From: Bacteroidales bacterium
Lineage (GTDB): Bacteria; Bacteroidota; Bacteroidia; Bacteroidales; Marinilabiliaceae
Direction of reading: 5' to 3'
Assembly (NCBI GenBank): GCA_004552385.1
Contig: SFOL01000029.1
Coordinates: forward strand, 1-20,563
DNA: 20,563 bases
Below, piece by piece: positions 15,159 to 20,563 of the stretch. How positions within the stretch are numbered: position 1 is the first letter of the stretch; each line of letters starts with the position of its first letter. The notes beneath the pieces are model-generated. The model did not search any database and was not told the DNA's origin. It saw only the letters and a program-made list of their open reading frames with translations. The translations under genes were made by a program, and so were the position numbers.

Positions 15159-15218
15159 TGCAACCCTATTCTTATTGCAGTCAGCACCAGCCGAAAGAAT
15201 TGTTCCGCTCATGTCATA

Positions 15219-16082
<864 letters not shown>

Positions 16083-16086
16083 GGCT

Positions 16087-17256
16087 TCACTTCACTTTTT
16101 TGAGACACTCCGCGATACGTTTAAGTCCCTCGGCAAGCTGAGCCCTGGGGCATGCGAGATTGAGGCGTATGAATCCCTCAGGCGCACCGTATATGTCGCC
16201 CGACGAGACGCGCACCCTGGCCTCACGCATCAGCAGCTCGCCGAGCCTCTCCGACGAGAGCCCGAGCCGGCGGCAGTCGAGCCAAGCGAGATAAGTGGCC
16301 TCGAGTCGCGATGTGGACACCCCGGGCATGTTGGCGGACAGGAAGGCGGACAAGTAGTCGTGGTTGGCCTTGACGTAGGCGCACATCTCCTCAAGCCAGT
16401 CCTCGCATTCGTTGAACGCCACTTGCAGGGCAATGACGCCGAACGGGTTGACGTCGCACACCTCGTTGACGTTTATGGCTCTGTCAACGGTGCGCCTGAG
16501 CTTTGAGTTTCGCGCTATGATGTAGCTGATTTGCAGGCCAGCCAGATTGAAACTCTTGGAGCAAGAGGAAGTTATGACGCACGCGTCTTGATACTCATCT
16601 CCTATACCCGCGAAGGGGAAAAACTCGTGGCCGGGCATGATGATGCCGCTGTGGATCTCATCGGCCACCACGGTGACGCCGTTGCGGCGGCAGATGTCCG
16701 CCATGCGGCGAAGCTCGTCGCGCGTCCATATGCGCCCAACGGGATTGTGGGGACTGCAGAGGAGGAAGATCTTAGTCTCCGGCAAAGAAGCCTTGGCCTC
16801 GAAATCGTCAAAGTCAATGTCGTAAGAATCGCCGTTCTTAACGAGCTTATTCTCCACGACGTGACACTTGTTGTTCTTGATGCTGGAGAAGAAACAGTTA
16901 TAGGCGGGAGTCTGCATCAAGACACCGCAACCATCCTCGCCCGCCAAGGCCTTGATGATGGCGGAGACAGCCGGGACGACGCCCGACGTGTAGAGAATGC
17001 TACCGGACTGGACTTCGCATCCGTAGCGGCGGGAATACCAGTTGGTTATGGCATCGTAGAAACTCTGCGGCACCTTGGTGTAGCCGAACACGCCGTGAGC
17101 CACCCTGGCCTGGAGGGCGGATGTGATCTTGGGAGCCACGCGGAAATCCATGTCGGCCACCCATAATGGTATTATGTCGTCGGACGGCGAGTCGATATCC
17201 CACTTATAACAGTCCGTGCCCCGGCGAATGACAGGCTCGTCAAAGTCGTATTTCAT
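16087..17256 (-). CDS. PatB/MalY-family PLP C-S lyase (cystathionine beta-lyase type)
   Basis: This 389-residue fold-type I PLP enzyme most likely splits the C-S bond of cystathionine or cysteine-like substrates, giving a thiol, pyruvate and ammonia. Family hallmarks are the N-terminal DMDFRVAP (35-42), TPAYNCFF with Y119, LCSPHNPVGR with N171, VVADEIHSGI with D199, and the PLP lysine K234 in SSCSKSFNLAGLQ. It is full length. It is first in a tight unit with cysQ (4-base gap) and has a good promoter 80 bases upstream. In a cluster with homocysteine synthesis it could provide reverse transsulfuration or sulfide release. Some family members act as regulators (MalY), so the enzymatic role is inferred. 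Confidence 0.9.
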   Translation of the reverse strand: MKYDFDEPVIRRGTDCYKWDIDSPSDDIIPLWVADMDFRVAPKITSALQARVAHGVFGYTKVPQSFYDAITNWYSRRYGCEVQSGSILYTSGVVPAVSAIIKALAGEDGCGVLMQTPAYNCFFSSIKNNKCHVVENKLVKNGDSYDIDFDDFEAKASLPETKIFLLCSPHNPVGRIWTRDELRRMADICRRNGVTVVADEIHSGIIMPGHEFFPFAGIGDEYQDACVITSSCSKSFNLAGLQISYIIARNSKLRRTVDRAINVNEVCDVNPFGVIALQVAFNECEDWLEEMCAYVKANHDYLSAFLSANMPGVSTSRLEATYLAWLDCRRLGLSSERLGELLMREARVRVSSGDIYGAPEGFIRLNLACPRAQLAEGLKRIAECLKKVK

Positions 17257-17307
17257 AAGAGGAAGCGAAAGAAAAAACCGCCCCGCATGAGGATTCGGCC
17301 CATGGGT

Positions 17308-17318
17308 GGGGGGGGGGG
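17308..17318. repeat. Run of 11 G (C on the patB coding strand) in the patB leader
   Basis: Eleven consecutive G on the plus strand lie 52-62 bases upstream of the patB start codon. They fall just downstream of the predicted transcription start, so the patB-cysQ mRNA would carry eleven C in its leader. Such tracts change length easily during replication. Confidence 0.85.
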
Positions 17319-17335
17319 ATTGAGTTCAACGAGCG

Positions 17336-17365
17336 CAAAGATAGCTATTTGCGGGCCTCGACCAA
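17336..17365 (-). promoter_or_regulatory. Promoter of the patB-cysQ unit (TTG-N19-TATCTTTG)
   Basis: On the minus strand TTG (17365-17363) is followed after 19 bases by TATCTTTG (17343-17336), an exact TAnnTTTG match. The upstream half lies within the last codons of the DUF3737 gene. The predicted start of transcription is near 17329. Confidence 0.65.
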
Positions 17366-18190
17366 GCAGTTGGCGGGGGCTTTGATGTTCTCGTCTATGA
17401 TAATTTGGCCAAAGGAGTCGGCCACGATATGACCCGAGCGGGGGTTCTTGACCGATGTCACCGCCCCGCGGATGTCGGCGTCGACCTCGGAGTACTCAAA
17501 AGCGAGGTCGGCATCGGGCGCCATCTCGCAGTTGACGAGCTTGAGATTGTCGGCATAGCAAAGGGGCTGAGTCTCAATGATCTTGCAATTGATGAGCGTC
17601 AGGCGGTTGGAATACCAGGCGAGATATTCGCCGTTGAGTGTGGAGTCGATCACTGTGACGTTCTCCGTGTTCCAAAAGGCGTCCTTGGTGTTGAGGACGG
17701 AGTTCCGTATGACGACGTTTTTGCAGTACTGGAACGAGTAGTTGCCGTTGAGGGTGAGATTGTCCACCTCGATATTCTCGCAGTGCATGAATATGTAGTC
17801 GCCCTCGTTGACCTCGACATCTTTGATTCTGATGTTCTTGCAGTGCCAGAGCGTCTCGGCGGCATGGAGCAGCTTGACGTTAGAAAGCTCGACACCGTCC
17901 ATCTCTCGGAACATCTTTGGGGCCTCGACAATAGTGTTCGACATGACGAGGTTCCGCGAATACCAGAGTGCAGCACGTCCTCCCTCAGTAAAAAAGCAGT
18001 CGTTAATCTTGAAACCGTCGCAACACCAGAATGGGTACTTACCCTCGAATCGGCAGCCCTCGGCCTCAATGTTGCGCGTCTCCTTGAGACAGCTCTCGCC
18101 GGTGTGAATGGTGACGTTCTCGAGGCGCAAGTCGGCAGCGCGGTAGAGAGGACGCTCACCCTGATACTCTTGATTCTTGATAATCTGCAT
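17345..18190 (-). CDS. DUF3737 family beta-helix protein
   Basis: The 281-residue protein consists almost entirely of short repeats of the form (E/D)N(V/I)x(V/I)x(N/D)(S/C)x(L/F), for example LRLENVTIHTGES, GFKINDCFFTEGG, IRIKDVEVNEGDYIF and LTLINCKIIETQPL. This pattern folds as a right-handed parallel beta-helix, as in pectate lyase-like proteins. It matches the DUF3737 family, commonly found in gut Firmicutes and Bacteroidota. Many repeats have an aromatic residue next to Cys or Ser (FWCC, LWHC, FMHC, FQYC, FWNT, AWYS), an unusual regular stack. There is no signal peptide, so it is probably cytoplasmic. Biochemical function is unknown. A TACATTTG box lies upstream at 18234-18241. Confidence 0.85.
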   Translation of the reverse strand: MQIIKNQEYQGERPLYRAADLRLENVTIHTGESCLKETRNIEAEGCRFEGKYPFWCCDGFKINDCFFTEGGRAALWYSRNLVMSNTIVEAPKMFREMDGVELSNVKLLHAAETLWHCKNIRIKDVEVNEGDYIFMHCENIEVDNLTLNGNYSFQYCKNVVIRNSVLNTKDAFWNTENVTVIDSTLNGEYLAWYSNRLTLINCKIIETQPLCYADNLKLVNCEMAPDADLAFEYSEVDADIRGAVTSVKNPRSGHIVADSFGQIIIDENIKAPANCLVEARK

Positions 18191-18233
18191 ATGTGATATT
18201 TATGTGAGTCTGCGTGATATAGATATGACGATG

Positions 18234-18241
18234 CAAATGTA
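18234..18241 (-). promoter_or_regulatory. -7 box of the DUF3737 gene
   Basis: TACATTTG on the minus strand matches TAnnTTTG exactly, 43 bases upstream of the ATG. No convincing TTG is found at the -33 position, where GCTGTTC is the nearest. Confidence 0.45.
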
Positions 18242-18272
18242 AGCCGACGGCCCGGAACAGCCGATACCCATA

Positions 18273-19718
18273 TTACTTTGAAGGCGCGGCGGCGGCCACC
18301 CCGTCCCATTTGCCCCACTTGAGCCTTATGAGGAATATGAGGCCTCGGAAGCAGAGTTCGGCGCACATGGCTACCCACACCCCCGCCAGCCCATACTGCG
18401 GAGCAAGCCACCAAGCCAAAGTGAGGCGCACGAGCCACATGCTTATAAGGTTCATGACGCATGGCTTGAGCGTGTCTCCCGCCCCGACAAAGACGCCGTA
18501 GCACACAATGGCGGCGGCGAACATGGGCTCAGCCCACGCCTCGATACGCAAAGCCTCGACACCGAGGGACTGGATCTCGCCCACTGGAGAGAGCAGCCCC
18601 ATCATAAACGGCGCCCCGGCATACAAGACCACGCCCATGCCCCCCATGACGGCCATGCCCATGATGACGGCCACGCGGGCGAAGCCCCTCATAAGGTGAT
18701 GCCGCCCCGCGCCGAGGCTCTGCCCGACGAGCGTCTGAGCGGCGTCGGCGATGCCGTAGCCCGGCATGTAGCAAATGCTCTCGGCCGTGATCCCAAACGA
18801 GTTGGCGGCAATAGACATCTTGCCGAGCGGGGCCACGATGGTGGTGCTGACCACCTGCGCGCTGGTCATGACGACATGCTGCACGCCCATGGGAAGCGAT
18901 ATCCTGACGGCGCGGCCGAGACACTCTCGGCGCGGCAGGAAAGAGCCTCGCTCATGACTGAGGCGCAACACGGCGGAGCGGCGGAAGACGAACCACAGCA
19001 GGAATGCGGCAACAGCGACCTCGGACACCATGGAGCCAAGCGCCGCCCCGCGGACACCGAGCCCAAGACCCGGCACCAAGACTTCGACACCACAGACGGC
19101 GACGTGGCGCGAAGGGAAGATGAACAGGAAATTGAAAATAACGTCGAAGACGCAAAGAACGACGTTGGAGAGGCTTGGCACGACAACGTTGCCACTGCTG
19201 CGCAGCGCGCCGCTACAAAGCATGACGGCCTGCGAGAAGGGCAGCGTGAGACCGACGATGCGGAAATAGTCCGACGCCCCGCCGCAAATCTCATCACCGC
19301 CGCCAAGCCAATGTGGCAACCCGCCGCTCACCCCTTGCGCCAACGCCGACACCAAAAGGCTGAAGACAAAGGTGGCCACAAGCCCCTGGCGGACGACGGA
19401 CCTCGCCGCGCTGAAATTCTGCGCCCCGACGAGGTGCGCCACCTGCACGCAGAAGCCGGCGGCTGCCGCATTGCAAAGCCCCCATATCATCCAGGCGCTC
19501 GTGGCCACAATGCCCACCGAGGCCGAGGCGTCGGCGCCAAGACTGCCCACCATAGACGCGTCGATATATTCCATGACGACATGCGAAAGCTGCGCGAGCA
19601 TGGACGGGACGCTCAGCAGAGCCGTCAGGACGACCTGTTGGCGCAGAGACAACTCGCCCCCGCCCCGGAGCAGGGAAAGAAGATGGTCGGTGGTGGAAGT
19701 GCGGAAAAAGTTCGCCAT
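18273..19718 (-). CDS. MATE family multidrug/metabolite exporter
   Basis: This 481-residue inner-membrane protein should have twelve membrane helices in two related six-helix halves. It would export cationic drugs or metabolites in exchange for Na+ or H+. Typical MATE segments are SVPSMLAQLSHVVMEYIDAS near the N-terminus, VGIVATSAWMIWGLCNAAAAG, and in the second half ISLPMGVQHVVMTSAQVVS followed by DAAQTLVGQSLGAG. Length and organisation are normal. It is preceded by a region with a near-consensus TATCTTCG box (19797-19790, minus strand) and a 14-bp palindrome. The substrate cannot be deduced. Confidence 0.92.
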   Translation of the reverse strand: MANFFRTSTTDHLLSLLRGGGELSLRQQVVLTALLSVPSMLAQLSHVVMEYIDASMVGSLGADASASVGIVATSAWMIWGLCNAAAAGFCVQVAHLVGAQNFSAARSVVRQGLVATFVFSLLVSALAQGVSGGLPHWLGGGDEICGGASDYFRIVGLTLPFSQAVMLCSGALRSSGNVVVPSLSNVVLCVFDVIFNFLFIFPSRHVAVCGVEVLVPGLGLGVRGAALGSMVSEVAVAAFLLWFVFRRSAVLRLSHERGSFLPRRECLGRAVRISLPMGVQHVVMTSAQVVSTTIVAPLGKMSIAANSFGITAESICYMPGYGIADAAQTLVGQSLGAGRHHLMRGFARVAVIMGMAVMGGMGVVLYAGAPFMMGLLSPVGEIQSLGVEALRIEAWAEPMFAAAIVCYGVFVGAGDTLKPCVMNLISMWLVRLTLAWWLAPQYGLAGVWVAMCAELCFRGLIFLIRLKWGKWDGVAAAAPSK

Positions 19719-19814
19719 TGCGCATTTTATGAGGATTGCGGCGGCGATATTAACATCCCCGGCCGCATACTGATTAAAAAAAAATCATGCGAAGATAGCG
19801 CAAAAAGAGAGTTG

Positions 19815-19828
19815 TGCGGGTACCCGCA
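19815..19828. promoter_or_regulatory. Perfect 14-bp palindrome upstream of the MATE gene
   Basis: TGCGGGTACCCGCA reads the same on both strands and lies about 18 bases upstream of a TATCTTCG -7-like box, 97 bases before the MATE start codon. It is a candidate repressor or activator site. No regulator gene is adjacent. Confidence 0.35.
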
Positions 19829-19854
19829 TTACTTCTTATGCACTGACGAGACAC

Positions 19855-19892
19855 AAAGAGCCGCCACAGGCCAGCAGCCAGGGCGACTCTTT
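19855..19892 (-). terminator. Hairpin terminator after the broken zinc-ribbon gene
   Basis: AAAGAGCCGCC (19855-19865) pairs with GGCGACTCTTT (19882-19892) with a single mismatch. It lies about 30 bases past the stop codon at 19920. The T-rich tail is stronger on the plus strand (TTTTTATTCT), so it may work in both directions. Confidence 0.5.
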
Positions 19893-19919
19893 TTTATTCT
19901 CATCGAAAAGGAATGGGCG

Positions 19920-20401
19920 TCAGGCGAAATATGGCTTCACGGTGCAAAACCACTTCATAATATTGCTCCTTTGCTCCTTGGTAAGACGGCCGACCATGTC
20001 GCTGAACATCTCGGACGCATTTCGAAAGAGGGATTCATAATAAGAACTCATGCCGGGCTGACCGCCATCATGACCATAGACAAACCTGTTAAGCTTGTGG
20101 AGCATGCCCTTGAGTTCCTTTACAGAGAACCTTACGTCGGCTTTGGCTCTCTTCTCAAAAGTTCTTTCGTCGTGAGTAAGACGACGCGAGTATTCTTTAT
20201 AGGCTAACATATACAAACTCTTCGATGTCAAGTGTCAACAGCTACAAGCTCACAATAGTAAGACCGGACAGGCGCATAGCCCTTCTGCTCATATATATCT
20301 TGAGAGTTGAATTTTAAAAATCGGTCGGCTTCTTCAGATGTAGGAAATTCCGTTTTAGCCCTGTTGCATTGCGGACAGAAAACTCTTTTTTTAGGTATCA
20401 T
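19920..20401 (-). pseudogene. Zinc-ribbon protein gene broken by a frameshift and a stop codon
   Basis: Two adjacent minus-strand frames look like one gene. The first (20401 to 20228, 57 residues) reads MIPKKRVFCPQCNRAKTEF ... APVRSYYCEL and then turns into non-matching residues before its stop. The second frame (open from a TTG at 20231, first ATG at 20210, stop at 19920) encodes TSKSLYMLAYKEYSRRL and a charged helical C-terminus ending WFCTVKPYFA. Inserting one base after the CT at 20248-20247 brings the frames together and yields C-S-C-stop-H-L-T-S-K, where the stop (TGA, 20237-20235) would be Trp in a normal CxxCxxWHLTSK zinc-ribbon ending. The restored protein would have about 160 residues, with CPQC near the start. 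It could also be two separate small genes. Function is unknown. Confidence 0.6.
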
Positions 20402-20438
20402 AATCAATTAAAATATATTAAGTTGAGTTTGAATTGAA

Positions 20439-20563
20439 ATGGCGGACTTAAAACAGTACGTCACCATAGAGAATGCGCAAGGAGTCTGTTTAGACTGCGT
20501 TCTTCTTGATAAAATCTACGAGAGCATGGGGTTTGAGAAGCAAAAAATCGCCCATGTCGGCTT
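20439..20563 (+). CDS. Unknown protein, N-terminal fragment cut by the window edge
   Basis: An ATG at 20439 opens a frame of 41 codons without a stop up to the end of the window, beginning MADLKQYVTIENAQGVCLDC. Two cysteines three apart (CLDC) follow. I do not recognise the family. It diverges from the broken zinc-ribbon gene; the 37-base AT-rich gap must hold both promoters, with TGAGTTTG at 20424-20431 a possible one-mismatch -7 box. Confidence 0.5.
   Translation, partial: MADLKQYVTIENAQGVCLDCVLLDKIYESMGFEKQKIAHVG

Larger units (their letters stand above)
14191..15212 (-). pseudogene. Second acyltransferase 3 gene, frameshifted in a homopolymer
   Basis: This is a paralogue of the neighbouring acyltransferase. 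The first frame (15212 to 14466, 248 residues) starts MSGTILSAGADCNKN, has WIDSLKGFAIICVVVGHVLLG and FHMPLFFFISGYVFSLAY, and stops after STVLALFFAFSL. The remaining C-terminus continues in another frame to 14191 (FCVFIVIVFTSSHF ... LCGRRCLEIYLLH). Adding one base to the run of six A at 14481-14486 (six T on the coding strand) joins the frames and aligns ALFFCVFI with ALGICVFI of the intact copy. The gene starts 6 bases after the cysQ stop codon, so it is probably the third gene of the patB-cysQ transcript. The middle part is more AT-rich than its surroundings. A phase-variable tract, decay or a sequencing error could each explain it. Confidence 0.85.

Noticed and set aside
18696..20207. Long plus-strand open frame (503 codons) opposite the MATE gene
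   Set aside because: The translation is a charged low-complexity mix with no family pattern, while the minus strand encodes a full MATE transporter and reads as real protein.

Overview
The window looks like a chromosomal segment of a fairly GC-rich member of the Bacteroidales. The evidence is the Bacteroidota-type promoter element TAnnTTTG (exact matches upstream of several genes), the absence of clear Shine-Dalgarno sequences, and families such as a TPR/PD40 envelope protein and a Bacteroidota-style restriction-methylase N-terminus. I cannot name the genus from the sequence. Nearly all genes lie on the minus strand; the exceptions are an IS transposase, metY and a partial gene at the right edge.

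Layout from left to right. (1) 1-907: an IS5-family insertion sequence with perfect 16-bp terminal inverted repeats, inserted into the 5' part of a DNA adenine methyltransferase (restriction subunit M) gene. (2) 1209-6744: a PfkB sugar kinase, an Uup-like ABC-F ATPase, a GNAT acetyltransferase, and a secreted TPR-PD40-CRD-SPOR envelope protein. (3) 7061-10998: a sulfur-assimilation cluster. It holds serine acetyltransferase (cysE), a JAMM metalloprotease, an E1-like ThiF/MoeB adenylyltransferase, and a ThiS-like sulfur carrier ending Gly-Gly-Gly-Gln-Phe. Divergent from these is a MetY-type PLP sulfhydrylase. (4) 11006-12925: DNA-3-methyladenine glycosylase I and phosphoglycerate kinase, separated by a strong terminator hairpin. 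(5) 13083-17256: two tandem acyltransferase-3 genes, the second broken by a one-base slip in a homopolymer, then CysQ and a PatB/MalY C-S lyase, in very tight spacing. (6) 17345-19718: a DUF3737 beta-helix protein and a MATE exporter. (7) 19920-20563: a zinc-ribbon gene broken by two lesions and the start of an unknown plus-strand gene.

The most interesting unit is the cluster in (3). Its gene set matches the protein-thiocarboxylate route to homocysteine described for Wolinella succinogenes (HcyS, HcyF, HcyD, MetY). A protease trims the carrier protein to expose its glycine tail, the E1-like enzyme adenylates it, sulfide converts it to a thiocarboxylate, and MetY transfers the sulfur to an O-acetylated amino acid. 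The protease then frees the product. Here the carrier has a two-residue tail (Gln-Phe) after the glycines, as such a scheme requires, and the cluster also abuts cysE. With CysQ and PatB in the same window, about half of the recognisable metabolic genes concern sulfur amino acids.

Three genes are visibly broken (methyltransferase, second acyltransferase, zinc-ribbon gene). An 11-base G/C tract lies in the leader of the patB-cysQ transcription unit. I saw no tRNA, rRNA or CRISPR array.
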